Below are positions 52,376 to 63,429 of a DNA stretch of 64,000 bases, one piece after another. Location: contig JAKSZU010000016.1 of NCBI GenBank assembly GCA_026018925.1, positions 77,386,059 through 77,450,058 of the forward strand, given 5' to 3'. The DNA is from Tupaia tana. Its lineage: Eukaryota; Chordata; Mammalia; Scandentia; Tupaiidae. Both the position numbers and the translations under genes were made by a program. The notes beneath the pieces are model-generated. The model was not told the DNA's origin. It worked only from the letters and a program-made list of their open reading frames with translations, and searched no databases. Positions within the stretch are counted from its first letter, which is position 1; every line of letters begins with the position of its first letter.

Positions 52376-53265
52376 TGACTCCAAAAGATTAGGTTACTTT
52401 CCAAGGGTTGCAAACTTTGGAAATGGCCAAGCCTGAATATAAACCTATACCTACCTCATTTCAACTGCTTGTTTGTTTGTTTGTTTGTTTGTTTTGTCAG
52501 GCACAAGTGTGATCTACCTGATTTTATTAATTTCACTGTCTTGCCTGTGGAGAACAGGAAAAGGAAATCTGGAAAGGAAGTTCAAAGCCCTTGTAAAATC
52601 ATTTCATCCAACACTAAATTCTCCCTAAGCAGAAGGTTTTATGTATGCTCTTAAATGCCAATACACTTAAGTCTTTTATTTTTAGGACAAGAAAATGTTA
52701 TGATTCATGAGAACTGGGTTGTGGCTATCATTGCCGCGTTCCTAAGATCACCCTAACTAGAGGTCTTTACTTCTCTATGGTCTTCCTGGTACTAAATGCA
52801 AAGAGTTTAAAAACTTTCAGAAGTTGCCATGAAACTTGTTAAATGGAAACCTTTAGGCTTTATGCACACACAAAAAGAGAAAAATCCCCACTTATGAGGG
52901 CATGAGGAGCAAGTCCTCAGGGTACCCCAGTAGGATTCATTTTATATATATTTATAAAGTGCTGGCGCTAAGAATAAAGAAATGATAACAGCCAGCCTCT
53001 GTTCTCAAGGAGATTAGACACAATCCCTTCTAGCAAGGTCTCAGGTAACAACAAGACATCACTCAAAGACCAGGCAAAGAACTGCAGGCAACCCTCAGTT
53101 AGCTAACCCTATGCATGCTAAATTAGTGTGTTGTCTTATTAGTAAGCTTGATGGGCCATCTTGGGACAAAAACTGTTATTCAGCTAGTGGGGTAGCATTT
53201 CACACAATGCAGAACTTCAGTAGTTTCAACTTCCCTGCACACAAAAGTGGGTGGTGATGACCACA
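52376..53265. other. (TTTG)n at 52467-52495 and an L2 scrap; no gene
   Basis: A GTTT repeat lies at 52467-52495. 'AAAGTGCTGGCGCTAAGAATAAAGAAATGATAACAGCCAGCCTCTGTTCTCAAGG' near 52957 resembles antisense L2. The remainder is unassigned. Confidence 0.45.
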
Positions 53266-53267
53266 TG

Positions 53268-53360
53268 GCACTGCTGTGGTAAGGATTAAATAAAAGATGA
53301 TGTGAAGAGTCGTGTGCAGAGCCTGGCTCATTAGACTTCAACACACAGCAATTATTAGAA
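53268..53360 (+). repeat. MIR 3' fragment
   Basis: 'GTGGTAAGGATTAAATAAAAGATG', 'GAGCCTGGCTCATTAGACTTC' fits the MIR 3' end. Confidence 0.55.
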
Positions 53361-53424
53361 GCAGCTGTGGATGGAAAGAAGGGAGGCAGTTGGGACATGG
53401 GGAGGAAAGAAAAATGATTTCTGT

Positions 53425-54006
53425 GTCAAGACTTCTGGGATATATCCAAAGGAGTTGAAATTGATCTGTCAAAGAGGTAACTGTGGTCTCTTATTCCTTG
53501 CAACATTATTCACAATAGCCAAGATTCGAAAACTACCTAGGTGCCCATCAACAGATAACTGAGTTTTTTTCAACTGGTATATATACACAATGGGACACTA
53601 CTGAGCCTTTTAAAAGAATGAAATTCTGTCATTTGCTACAATATGGGTGAGCCTAGAGACATGATGCTAAGTGAACTAAGCCAGACACAGGAAGACAAAT
53701 GTTGTATGATCTCACTAATACGAGGAAGATAAAAATTCAGAGTCACAGAGTAGGGAGTGGAATGATGGTTACCAGAGGCTGGGATGGAGGGAGGCAGGAG
53801 GGAAAATACTGGTCAAAGGGTACAAAGTTTCAGTTAGATAGGAAGAATCAGTTCTGGTGGTCTATTCCACACAAAGTTCATAATAATTTATTGTGAATTC
53901 CAAAATTGCTACAAAAGTAGATGTTAAAGGTTATCACCACAGACATACACACACACGATAAGAATGTAAGGTAGTGGATATGTTTATTAGCCACAATTGT
54001 TCATTC

Positions 54007-54047
<41 letters not shown>

Positions 54048-54110
54048 ATCACATTGTACTCCATAAATACATACAATTATTATTTATCAATAAAAATAAA
54101 ATTTTAATAA
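53425..54110 (+). repeat. L1M LINE 3' end, with (TA)n
   Basis: 'GGGATATATCCAAAGGAGTTG', 'CAACATTATTCACAATAGCCAAGATTCG', 'GGTGCCCATCAACAGATAAC', 'ATGCTAAGTGAACTAAGCCAGACAC', 'GGTTACCAGAGGCTGGGATGG' give the ORF2 end and 3' UTR of an old L1M. (TA)n lies at 54009-54044, then an A-rich end. Confidence 0.88.
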
Positions 54111-54114
54111 GAGT

Positions 54115-54945
54115 CAAGCAAAAAGATGAGACAGCTTCAAAATGATCGCACATGCCTGCTTTAGCTAAGACCTCTGTAATGGAAGAAATTGACAATAAGC
54201 AGATTTCAGAAAATTGTTTACCCAGGAATAAAATGCACTCCTGCACTTCATTATTCTTGCTCACCCAGCCGCTCAAGGGACTGCACCAAAATATCACAAT
54301 ATCTGCACATCTGTGACACTGCCACCTCTATCAAAATCTGAGCTTCGACTTGTTAAATGCTTCAAGACCATAACTCTGGTCCACTCTAATCCAAAAACCC
54401 CTCTTCTAAAAAGTACCCCAAGGAAATATTCTGAAATGCAGAAGTTTAGTGTCTAGTGTTATTTACAACATAGGGACAACAAAAAAACCAGCTGTCCTGT
54501 AGCATGACATCAGTTAAACAAATGAGGGTACATAACATAATGGACTGCTCTGCAGTTATTAAAATTATATTTATGGGCACTTTTAATATCATGGGGAAAT
54601 ATTTATTCAACAATGACAAGCAAAATGATGAGGATGCAAAATTGTAATACTTCAGTTTCAACTATGTAAAGAATTTTAATACTAGAGGAAATACGCTCAA
54701 GTGGCCAATTCTACACGCTGTGTCAAACAAATAATTTTTTTAACTGATTTAGTATCTTTTTTTTCCCAAAGTGGCTTGACAAGGATTTTCTCCGCATTAT
54801 TTCAATCCCCGTAAATAAATTTCTATTCACTGCTATTCTGGGATCCTGGCCCTTTTCAAACATGGCCTGTAGGGCATAAGAGAGTTGGGGGTTAGGCAAG
54901 GTAGAGAAAAGACCGAGACCCTTTCAGAGTTGTTACATAGGAATC
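54115..54945. other. no recognised gene; probable L1-like AT-rich remnant
   Basis: 54425-54660 ('GAAATGCAGAAGTTTAGTGTC', 'AATGAGGGTACATAACATAATGGACTGC') has the feel of an old LINE or an L1 ORF2-distal remnant, but I cannot name it. Confidence 0.35.
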
Positions 54946-54949
54946 ATGC

Positions 54950-55160
54950 TGGGCCAGGAGGTGGCATAGTGGTTAAGGTGCTGGACTCCCACATAGCTGA
55001 CAGTGGCTCGAGTCCCGGACCTGGCAGCAGCTTGCTTTCTCACTTTCCCTCTCTCTCTCTGTGGGTGTGTCTCTGGTGAGCACACATGTCCTATAGCAAA
55101 TTAAATAATAACAATAATAAATTAAATAACTCTTTAATAAAAAATTTAAAAAAACAAAAC
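54950..55160 (+). mobile_element. tRNA-derived SINE, short subfamily B
   Basis: Head GGGCCAGGAGGTGGCATAGT, 'GTGGTTAAGGTGCTGGACTCC', good B box GGCTCGAGTCCCGG. It then joins directly to CT-rich 'CTTTCTCACTTTCCCTCTC' and 'CACATGTCCTATAGCAAATT' with an AAT-rich tail. Target-site duplication GGAATCATGCTG / GGAATTATGCGG. Confidence 0.9.
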
Positions 55161-55325
55161 TGAAAACTGGAATTATGCGGAGAGATGGTCAGTCATTACT
55201 AGGAGAAAGCTTTGTCTTAAAATTGTTTCCCAAGGCTTAACTGAAAAGACCTTATTCCTGTCTGGGTCTCAGAGTTCCATTCATCTCAAAGCCCAGCCAG
55301 GAGAAATTGGTGAAACTTAAAAATC

Positions 55326-55585
55326 AACATGACATTCTGAGGCCAGATGGTGACACAGCATTAAAGCAAAATTCTGCAAGACTGACCCACATGGAAGGTT
55401 CTAGGTTCATGTCCAGAGATCTAAATAGGCTGAACAGGCTGGGCACACGTGTCCATGATCTGGGCTGGCTGATGCTAGGAGTGAATCATGACATCAGGGC
55501 CCTGCTGGGGTGCCAGCTCCCTCTCTCCTCTTTGTCTGTCTCACTCACAGAAGAAAGAAACTTTAAGGAGAAACTGACATTCTGA
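55326..55585 (+). mobile_element. SINE family C, best-preserved copy
   Basis: 'GGCCAGATGGTGACACAGCATTAAAGC', 'TGCAAGACTGACCCACATGG', 'AGGTTCATGTCCAGAGATC' (B-box-like), 'GTGAATCATGACATCAGGGCCCTGC', 'CTCTGTCTCACTCACAGAAGAAAG'-like end. The target-site duplication TGACATTCTGA is perfect on both sides, which defines the element at about 245 bp. The GGCCAG start hints at descent from the same tRNA-SINE superfamily. Confidence 0.85.
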
Positions 55586-55959
55586 TAAAAGTTCGATAGG
55601 AAGAAGAGGTAAGGTACTAGAGAGATCAGAGAAATTAAGAAATCAAGGGAACCATCAAGTTGGAGAAAAATGGGAAAGAAAACTACAGGAACAAAAGATG
55701 TTGAAAACTCACCTACCTACAAGGGCCAAACGGATCATATCCATTAAATAGGAGCAATTAGGTTAGTTTCAGATAAATGTTATCATACATCTGGCAATTA
55801 GGAGACGATAAGAACTGAGACAGCCTACAACTCAAAACTGGCTAGTAAGACCACATTTCCTTGGATGTGACTAACTCATTGACCCATGCCCTGGGATCCT
55901 CCTAGCCCAGCAAATTGGTTCAGGGATTCTGATGATGACTGTAGAATTAGTGATAACCA

Positions 55960-56190
55960 GCCATAACTATTTCCCATGTGCAGCTCACTCTGTGTCTTAT
56001 GACTGACCTGTATTTCCATATCATATTTGAAAACCTTGAAAAAGGCACCAACAATCCCACTTTACAGATGAATTGGAAGCTGAATGGGTCAGGAGACTTT
56101 CTCATAGTCACCAGCTGGAATTTAAATAGGAATTGTCCCAACCCACCCCACATCAACTATCTTGATAATCGAGACCACGGCTATGCAAAG
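55960..56190 (-). repeat. MIR fragment, antisense
   Basis: 'CAACAATCCCACTTTACAGATGAATTGGAAGCTGAATGGG' and 'TCTCATAGTCACCAGCTGG' are antisense MIR. Confidence 0.6.
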
Positions 56191-56334
56191 TGCTTAATAA
56201 ATTGCAAAGACGCTTTCCAGATATTTAATATTTATTTCCCAGAAGACCAAATTTTTCATCAATTTGACTCTTAAGTGAAAAGCAGTTTTAAAATGCAACT
56301 TCAAAAGAGACTGGACTACTGTAAAATGAGGCAA

Positions 56335-56530
56335 GTTCCAGAATCAGACAGAGAATTGCATCAGGCTTAGCTACTTCCTTGCCAAGCAATCCCAAGCACA
56401 TTCTTAAGATTCTATAAGCTTCGTGCTTCTCCTCTGCAAGTAAGGGATGGTCCAAGAATCAAATGGAATAGTCCAAGAATGTGCCTGGCACAGCATATAA
56501 CACATAGCAATTGCTCAATAGATACGATGC
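56335..56530 (+). repeat. MIR, diverged
   Basis: 'GTTCCAGAATCAGACAGAGAATTGC', 'CTTAGCTACTTCCTTGCC', 'GAATGTGCCTGGCACAGCATATAACACATAGCAATTGCTC' in MIR order. Confidence 0.7.
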
Positions 56531-56707
56531 AGGGATAAGTATTTTATCCCTAATGGGACACTGACAGAGCTCTTCCCTATAGAACCCACATAAGAGATCT
56601 ACAGGTTATTTCCCGAAATCATAGCTGATGATTGGCCAAATGCCACATGCATGCCTTCCTCCCCCCTCTTATGATTCAACAGAGGAAATTCCCTAGGACC
56701 TTTATAC

Positions 56708-56872
56708 TTAAATCATGGTCTGCACATGGTAGCATTGACATCACTTAGGAGTTTGTTAAAAATACAGTCTTGGTCCCCATCTGAAAACTACTGAAAATGA
56801 ATCTGCATTTTAATATCATCTCCCAGGTAATTCATGGACCCATTAGATTTGAGAAGTGCTGCACTGGGAAGC
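56708..56872. repeat. MER5A-like hAT element
   Basis: 'TGGTCTGCACATGGTAGCATTGACATCACTTAGGAGTTTGTTAAAAATACAG', 'GAATCTGCATTTTAATATCATCTCCCAGGTAATTC', 'GAGAAGTGCTGC' match MER5A end to end. Confidence 0.75.
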
Positions 56873-57184
56873 ACTATATAGATTTCAGAATAAAGGAAGT
56901 ATGAGAATAAAGGAAGTATGGAAATCAGCAGTTCATCATGGAGTTGCTGATAGATTTGAGAGACATCAAGGAAGGTAGAAAGAAGAATCACTTCTATAGA
57001 GACACCAAGAAAACCTATATAGATCCATACATTCTCTGCAACTTTTAACTCATTCATTCAAGCATTGAAATCCAAAGTTTCACTGTTCGATAAAATTTTG
57101 GTGGTGAAATTACACCTGAGATCATTTACTCTCACTCTCAAAATTAAGCAAGGATATTAAAGACTACAAAGAAAATTAATGCTT

Positions 57185-57320
57185 ATTCATTCAATAATTA
57201 TTTATTAAGAGCCTACTGTTAGTTATTGATCTTGGAATTATGAATGAGGTGATATGTTAGATGACTTACCTTGTCCCACAAAGAACTGCCATTCTAGTGA
57301 AATGGAAATAATTTGGGGTC
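57185..57320 (-). repeat. L2 5'-proximal fragment, antisense
   Basis: 'TTCATTCAATAATTATTTATTAAGAGCCTACTGTTAG' and 'CACAAAGAACTGCCATTCTAGTG' are antisense L2 3' end. Confidence 0.6.
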
Positions 57321-57493
57321 ATTTGGGATGAAACATAAATGCCAAGGAGAAGCCAATAATTTAAATATCTGGTGAACATCAACAGAGTATTAAAATGTTC
57401 TGAATTGGACTGTATGCCTCACTTTGTGAATGACTTTACATTATCATGCTGTTAATTAGTATTGTTTTGCTTCAACTTAAAGAATTTACTTTA

Positions 57494-57757
57494 GGGACCA
57501 GCAGTTAGCGTAATGGCTATGTCGCTGGACTCCCATGTAGTCGACTGTAGTTCGCGTCCCGGACCCGGTGGCTTAAAACTCACGCCAGGCGTGTGTGCAT
57601 GTGTGCCCAAAATCCCGAGAGGAGAATGGAGGAGAAGGGATTGTGGCATGGCCATCCCCCCTGAGGGGTGATTTCTCACTTTCTGTCTCTCTGTCTCTCT
57701 CTGTCTGTCTGGTGAGCACATGTGCCCTGTAGCAAAAAACTGTCAAAAAAAGTAAAA
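57494..57757 (+). mobile_element. tRNA-derived SINE, family A, young copy
   Basis: GGGACCAGCAGTTAGCGTAA head, 'AGTTCGCGTCCCGGACCCGG', full core, 'CTGTAGCAAAAAACTG' and A-rich tail. Target-site duplication AATTTACTTTAG on both sides (57482-57493 and near 57771). Confidence 0.95.
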
Positions 57758-57774
57758 AAAAAATAATAATAATT

Positions 57775-58010
57775 TACTTTAGTATTTCTAATAAGGCAAG
57801 TCCAGTAATGGTGAACTCTCTCAGGTTTTGTTTACTTGAAATAGTCTTTATCTTTCCTTCATTGCTGAAGGACAACTTTGCTGGATATAGTATTCTTGGT
57901 TGGCAGAGATATTTTATTGTTTCTTTGTCCTTCAGCACTTTGAATATATTATCCCACTCTCCTCTCATCTGCAATGTTTCTGCTGAGATATCCACTGATG
58001 GGCTTAGGTG
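57775..58010 (-). pseudogene. L1 ORF1p C-terminal domain remnant, antisense
   Basis: On the minus strand an open frame of 73 residues carries the ORF1p C-terminal blocks SAETLQMRGEWDNIFKVLKD, 'QPRILYPAKLSF' and 'LREFTITGLALLEILK'. It is a detached fragment directly followed on the plus strand by a sense L1M 3' UTR. Confidence 0.85.
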
Positions 58011-58049
58011 GGTTCATGTGATTAGTCACTTTTCTCTTACTGCTTTCAA

Positions 58050-58355
58050 AGTTTCAGTTATGAAAGATAAACTCTGGAGATCTGCTATACAGCACAGCAC
58101 CTATTGATAACAATACTGCACTGTGTACTTAAAATTTTCTGCGAGGATAGACATTATGTTAAGTGTTCCTACCATAATAAAAATAATTTTTAAAAGGGAA
58201 AGGAAACTTTGGTAACTAATGAATATATTTATGATCCTGGTGGTGGGTGATGGGTTCATGGGTGTATTCTTGCTACAAAATTTGACAAAATGTATACATT
58301 AAATATGTACAGCTTTTTATATGTCAATCATATTTTAGTAAAGTGGTTTTAAATA
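58050..58355 (+). repeat. L1M 3' UTR, sense
   Basis: 'ATACAGCACAGCACCTATTGATAACAATACTGC', 'TACTTAAAATTTTCTGCGAGG', 'GTTAAGTGTTCCTACCATAATAAAAATAA' and 'CATTAAATATGTACAGC' match the L1M 3' UTR. Confidence 0.75.
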
Positions 58356-58439
58356 AATATATAAAATCAGGAGGGTATTGCAGGCACAAAGAACAGAAAG
58401 CATAAAGACCAAAATCAGGAAAGCTTTGAGTGTTCAAGA

Positions 58440-59145
58440 TTGTGTGTGGGGGGGTTTCCCTCAAAGACCTTCAAATAGAACTACTATATGATCCAGCAAT
58501 TCCACTCCTGGGTATCTACCCAAAGGACAGGAGAACACTCAGTTGGAAAAGTGCTTGCACAACTATTTTCATTGCAGCATTATTCACAATTGCTAAGAGT
58601 TGGAGCCAATCCAAGTGTCCACAAACAGATGGATGGATTGAAAAACTGTAGTACAAATACTCCATGGATTACTATTCAGCCAAAAAAAGCAACAAGGTCC
58701 CAGAATTTGATAGAAAGTGGACAAATATGGACGATATGTTGCTGAGTGAAGCAAGTCAGGCTATGAAAGAGAAACATTATATGTCTCCACTTAACATATA
58801 TTGACTGTCTGCACTCTATGGTAGAGATCCAAAGATCTGGAGAAGGAAAGACTGGAGAACATAAAAGTATTAAAAATTGTAATGGACACTAGAGACAAAG
58901 TGGAAAGAGAGTGTGGGAGGGGAAGAGTATAGGAAAGGAAATTTGGGGAGAAAATGGAGAGGTAAGACACTTGTGGGACACAGATAAGGTTTATTATCTG
59001 TTGACAAGGATGTATATAATAGTCTCAAGTGGGCTGGACTGAGGTGTAAATCATGCTGGGTAAAGTCTCTTCACAATCTAAATGATGTATAGTGATATAA
59101 TGTACAAATAATAATAAATAAAATAAAATAAATAAAAAGATTAGG
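58440..59145 (+). mobile_element. L1 ORF2 end and 3' UTR, 5'-truncated
   Basis: 'ATGATCCAGCAATTCCACTCCTGGGTATC', 'GCATTATTCACAATTGCTAAGAG', 'GATTACTATTCAGCCAAAAAAAG' are the L1 ORF2 end. 'GTTGCTGAGTGAAGCAAGTCAGG' and 'GTGGGCTGGACTGAGGTGTAAATCATGCTGGG' lead to an AAATA-rich tail. This is the longest copy of the lineage L1 3' end in the window and serves as reference for those at 18395, 22085 and 36128. Confidence 0.88.
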
Positions 59146-59199
59146 GGGAAAATATTTTGACCACCAAAGGCCCTCTGCCCAGACTTCACCCTCCTGATC

Positions 59200-60880
59200 C
59201 CTAATCTAGCCAGGAGCCAGGAAAAAGCCTATAATCCATCAGATGTCCACAAACCACCACAGAGGCACAAGAAACATGAGAAACCAAGAAAATATCTCTC
59301 CTGTAATGGAAAGAATAATTCCTCTTCCTCCACAAACAATGCAATAGAACTCATGGAAATGTAAGATAACGAATTTTAAATATTCATAGTGACAAAGCTA
59401 ACAGAGATACAAGAGAATAGAGAGAACAAACTCCAGAAGATGTAGGAGAAAAGAGACACCGAGTTCCAGAAAGTGAGGAAGTTCTGGCACGATCTGAAAG
59501 AGGAGATGCACATCATTAAAAAAAAAAATCAGATGGAATTGTTAGAGATAAAGGCTGTAATGCAGAAAATCAAAACTTCCATTGAAAGTATCAAAAGCAG
59601 ATTATACCATGCAGAAGACTGAATCTCAGATGTAGAAGGTAGAGAATAAATTTTTCTCTGACCTAGAAAAATTTACCAAAAAGACTGAGATAATAACCTC
59701 CAAAAAATTAAAATAATGTACGAGTAATACTAGATACCATTAAACGCCCAAACATCTGGATCATTCATATCTCAGAAGGTGAAGAAATTAATAAGGGCAT
59801 AATCTATTCCATGAAATCCTGGAAGAAAACTTTCCAAACCTAGAGAGGCACTTAAATATCCAGACCCAAGAAATACAAAGGACCCCATATGAAATCAACA
59901 CAAAAAGATCTTTCCTGAGGCACATCATAGCCAGATTGACCAAAACCATGGACAGAGACATGATACTAAAATTGGCAAGAGAGGAACGTCAAGTTTCTTT
60001 CAAACGATATCCCATAAGGTTAGCATCAGACCTCTCATTGGAAACAATGCAAGTAAGGAAAGAGTGGGAAAATATATTCAAAGTGTTAAGTGAAAAACAA
60101 TTTCAACCAAGAATATTATACCCAGCAATATTATCTTTCATATGGGGGGGGGGGGGGAGACAAAAACATCCTCAGATAAATAAAACCTGAACGAATTTAT
60201 CAACACCATATCAGCTCTTCAAAAATTGCTAAAGGGAGTGCTATACTAGGAAAACTAAAGTCAGACACACAGAAATGAGTACGAAAAACAATCAAGATAA
60301 TGTTCAGCCTAATGGTAGAGACAAGCCCACAGCTGAATGTTAACTTCCAGAGTTTAAATGGAAAGATCATATCACAGTAACACTGCAAATTCAATAGAAG
60401 AAAGATTAATTATATGAGTCTGAACTAGTTAAATCAAATTTTTTTACTTTAGACTAAAACATTACTGATTTTCTTTGATGCTTTGATTTTCATATTTAAG
60501 GATTTTTGTCTCCTCTTGAACTGTTGATTGGTTGTTCTACCTACTATTTGAACTGAATTCTAACCTTTTTCCTGGCTTTAAGTTTTAAACCAATGTCTCT
60601 TAACTTTTTTTTATTTTGACCTAGTAAAACTAAAACTTTTTTAAATTAAAAAATGCATTAAAAATGCCTATTAATACCTATTTAATGACTACAGTAAACC
60701 ATATAGCCTCAGAGAGGTGCTATTTTATAGTATGTTCACTTTACTCACTTAGGTTTATGCCTAAAATCAGATATGCATTCTTAAATATGTCAGCTGTACT
60801 TGATATTGAAAGTCTTTAATTAAGATCTTTGGTGAACCAATAAAATGTGAGGAAAGAAGATTAGAGGAGGAAAAAAAAAA
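59200..60880 (+). mobile_element. second ORF1-only (HAL1-like) LINE
   Basis: 'CACAAACCACCACAGAGGCAC', 'AACATGAGAAACCAAGAAAATATC' starts a decayed ORF1 parallel to 6060-7030. The RRM/C-terminal part includes a readable stretch at 59936-60190 (QVSFKRYPIRLASDLSLETM, 'FQPRILYPAILSF') ending at a G(12) run. It then passes to 'AACTAAAGTCAGACACACAGAAATGAG' and 'CACAGTAACACTGCAAATTC' with no ORF2, as in the first copy. From about 60480 the 3' sequence differs from the first copy and resembles 22300-22480, ending 'AACCAATAAAATGTG' and A(10). Confidence 0.72.
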
Positions 60881-61020
60881 GTGTATCTAGATTCACAGAG
60901 AGAGAGAGCAAGATTGAAGGATAGGTACAAATTGAGCTTGGAAAGGTAAGCAAGAACCAGATTAAAGTAGGTTTTCCCAGTGCCTCAGGGGAGATTTCAA
61001 AATTTACCAGGTTGGTTTCA

Positions 61021-61054
61021 CACATATACATTAACACATTCTCTCTCTCTTCCC

Positions 61055-61085
<31 letters not shown>

Positions 61086-61096
61086 CCCTCTCTCTC
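61021..61096. repeat. (TC)n simple repeat
   Basis: CT-rich tract with few interruptions. The flanking 60880-61650 sequence is otherwise unassigned. Confidence 0.85.
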
Positions 61097-61099
61097 TTA

Positions 61100-61655
61100 C
61101 ATCTTGAAGTTCTTCCCGGCATTTATCACAGCATAACTAAGTATTAACATAATTCTTTAATATCTAGCTACTTTGTTAGACTATAATCTTTTCAAGAACA
61201 GAGACTGTTTCTGTGTTTTTCACCATTATGTAATCAGCATCTGGCAAAAAAACATAGAACATGGCAGATGTTCAATTATTGTTTTGGGAAAGGGGAAGAA
61301 AACGCCCAACTTACAATGTGCTTCATTAGATAGTAGTATTAAAGAGTTTAATATTTTAAAATAAATTCCTTTGAATTGTATTTTTCTATCATTTGAAGAA
61401 ATTGGGCTTTATTACCACAAAAGTTTTAGAGATTTTCATTAATGAGACACATATTAACCTGAATATATTAATCCAGTTGCAATTTTTCTTACACTGTTAT
61501 GACAATGAAAATAACCCAGAGAAATTCGTGAAATTTTCAAGAAAAGCATCAAACAGTATTTGAAGTGCCCTATGTAAAAGCAGGAAGGGTTCCAGAAGAT
61601 TTGTAATTTGTTTTTAAATCATCTCTTTTAGGAATAATTTTTATACATTAAGATG
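61100..61655. other. no recognised gene or repeat
   Basis: 61130-61280 has L2-like features ('TGTTAGACTATAATCTTTTCAAGAACAGAGACTG'). The rest is AT-rich and unassigned. Confidence 0.4.
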
Positions 61656-61671
61656 CAAACTTATTTTTAAG

Positions 61672-61938
61672 GTTTTGTTTTGTTGTTTATTTGTTTTGTT
61701 TTGTTTTGTTTTGTTTTGTTTTTGCTATAGAGTACATATGCTTACTGGAAAGACAGAGAGAAATAATTAGAAGGAAAGTGAGAAATCAGCCCCCAGGGGC
61801 ATGGCCAGCCCACACTCCCCTCACCTCCATTCTCCTCCTGGATTTTGGGCATGCATGCACACATGCCCAAGTTCCGGACTTGAACTGTGTCTGCTGGGAG
61901 TCCAGTGCTTACCCACCATACCACCTAGTGGCCCTAGA
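61672..61938 (-). mobile_element. tRNA-derived SINE, family A relative, antisense, with (TTTTG)n tail
   Basis: (TTTTG)n tail complement at 61676-61725, 'TTTTTGCTATAGAGTACATATGC', 'CTCCATTCTCCTCCTGGATTTTGGGC', 'GGACTTGAACTGTGTCTGCTGGGAGTCCAGTGC' and 'CATACCACCTAGTGGCCC'. Flanks AAGATGCAAAC / TAGATGCATAC look like a diverged target-site duplication. Confidence 0.85.
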
Positions 61939-62147
61939 TGCATACATTTTAAGTAAGCAGTTTGATAATTTGGACACATATATACACTTATGTCATATAA
62001 CAGCAAATAGAAATTTAAAATAAGAGACTTTATTTCCCCTGTGGAGACTAAGGGAAGCACTTTTTTTCTGTCTTTATTTAGATCATTTACTTAAAAGAAA
62101 TTGTCATTATAAGCTCTTCCTGACTTTTTGAAATGTATGTAAATGTT

Positions 62148-62336
62148 TTTCTTTTTGTTTTGAGTGTTTGTTGTTGTTTTTGCCAGAGGATGTGTGCACT
62201 CAGTAGAGCCTGTGCACACACACATATGTGCACACACACACCTGGTATGTTTTTCAAGCCACCAAGGCTTGGAATCAAACTGCAACGTCAGCCACGTGAG
62301 ATCTGACTTCTTTAACCACCAGGCTACAGGGCCAGA
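62148..62336 (-). mobile_element. tRNA-derived SINE, older subfamily, antisense, partial
   Basis: 'TTTGCCAGAGGATGTGTGCAC', 'GGTATGTTTTTCAAGCCACC', 'GGAATCAAACTGCAACGTCAGCC', 'TTTAACCACCAGGCTACAGGGCCAG'. Much of the core is missing. Confidence 0.78.
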
Positions 62337-62349
62337 CCCAGTAAGGCAG

Positions 62350-62656
62350 ATTTCTTTCTTTCTCTTTCTCTTTCTTCCTTTCTTTCTCTCTCTCTCTTTT
62401 TTTTTAATTGCCAGAGAGTACATGCACTTGCCAGAGAGAAATAGAGAGCCAGAGGAAGAGGGAGAAAGCACCCCCCCATGGGGTGTGATCACACCATGAT
62501 CTTTACTTCTCCATTTCCCCATCCTGCTGGGATTTGGGGCACACATGCACACATGCCCTGCATGCTTTTCAAGTTGCCAGATCAGGATTCACACCACGTG
62601 GTCAGCCATGTGAGACCCAGCACCCTTAACCACTAAGCTACAGAACGGCCAGCCCT
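62350..62656 (-). mobile_element. tRNA-derived SINE, older subfamily, antisense
   Basis: A (TTTC)n/T-rich tail complement, 'AATTGCCAGAGAGTACATGCACTTGCC', 'CATGGGGTGTGATCACACCATG', 'CATCCTGCTGGGATTTGGGGCAC', 'CCCTTAACCACTAAGCTACAGAACGGCCAGCCC'. It sits next to the copy at 62148, probably as an independent insertion. Confidence 0.82.
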
Positions 62657-62659
62657 GTA

Positions 62660-63135
62660 AAACTTTTTTAAAGGTAAATAAGCCCCTCTCCAGCTTTAGG
62701 ACCCTGGAATGTCTTTCTCAGGGACTTGAGACCCATCACTTTGTAATGTAATTACCAAGAAGACAACACCTACCAGTTACTGGGGCTGGGGGTGGGGGGT
62801 GTTAAGCACCTAACTCCAAGTTACAAAACTACCGCCTGTCATAAAGAGGTGAGAAGTTCATTTTTCCTTTGGATAAAGCCAATTAGCAAACACAGATGGC
62901 CACCCCAATTGCCAAACGAATCTGAGGTGAACTATCTGTGACAGATGCGCTGTCAAGTTCTCTTACTTGAGGACCACTTACTCCTTGCCTTGAGAACACG
63001 CATGTAATGGGCTGTATTTGCTTGGCTATACAAAAGAGTGAGAGTTCTTTCTATCTTTGTGATCTCTTAGTAGATTGCTTGTGATTCCCATACATTCTGG
63101 TTTAATGCTTATTCAGTAATAAAATTACTTTCTTT
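62660..63135. other. no recognised gene or repeat
   Basis: G-rich run near 62785. 62880-63120 includes 'CTTTGTGATCTCTTAGTAG' and an 'AGTAATAAAATTAC' end that recall an old LTR or LINE 3' end, but I cannot name it. Confidence 0.35.
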
Positions 63136-63429
63136 CTCTCCCACTTTTCTCAGTTGGAAGGGGATATTTCATTAAATTTCCCCAATAGTCACCACCACCC
63201 TAATCAAGATATAGAGCATTTTCATCACCTTAGAAATTCCCCCTTTGAAGTGAATCTCCAACTTTCCACCCTAGGCACCATTGATGTTATTGCTATCACC
63301 ATAGATCAATTTTATCTATTCCAGAACTTTTTATAAATGGAATTAAACAATATTACTTCTCAATGGAAGTAATATTGGAAGTAATCATCCTTCTTTCACC
63401 AGGATGTTGTTTTTCTTTATTCATAATGG

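Noticed and set aside
51779-52413. Open frames of 199, 165 and 136 codons with Lys/Glu/Arg- or Ser/Phe/Pro-rich translations
   Set aside because: They are shadows of the (GGAAA)n/(GGAGA)n tract, which has no stop codons in these frames.
58440-58745. Functional reverse transcriptase fragment
   Set aside because: Only the last part of L1 ORF2 is present, with frameshifts and a 5' truncation.
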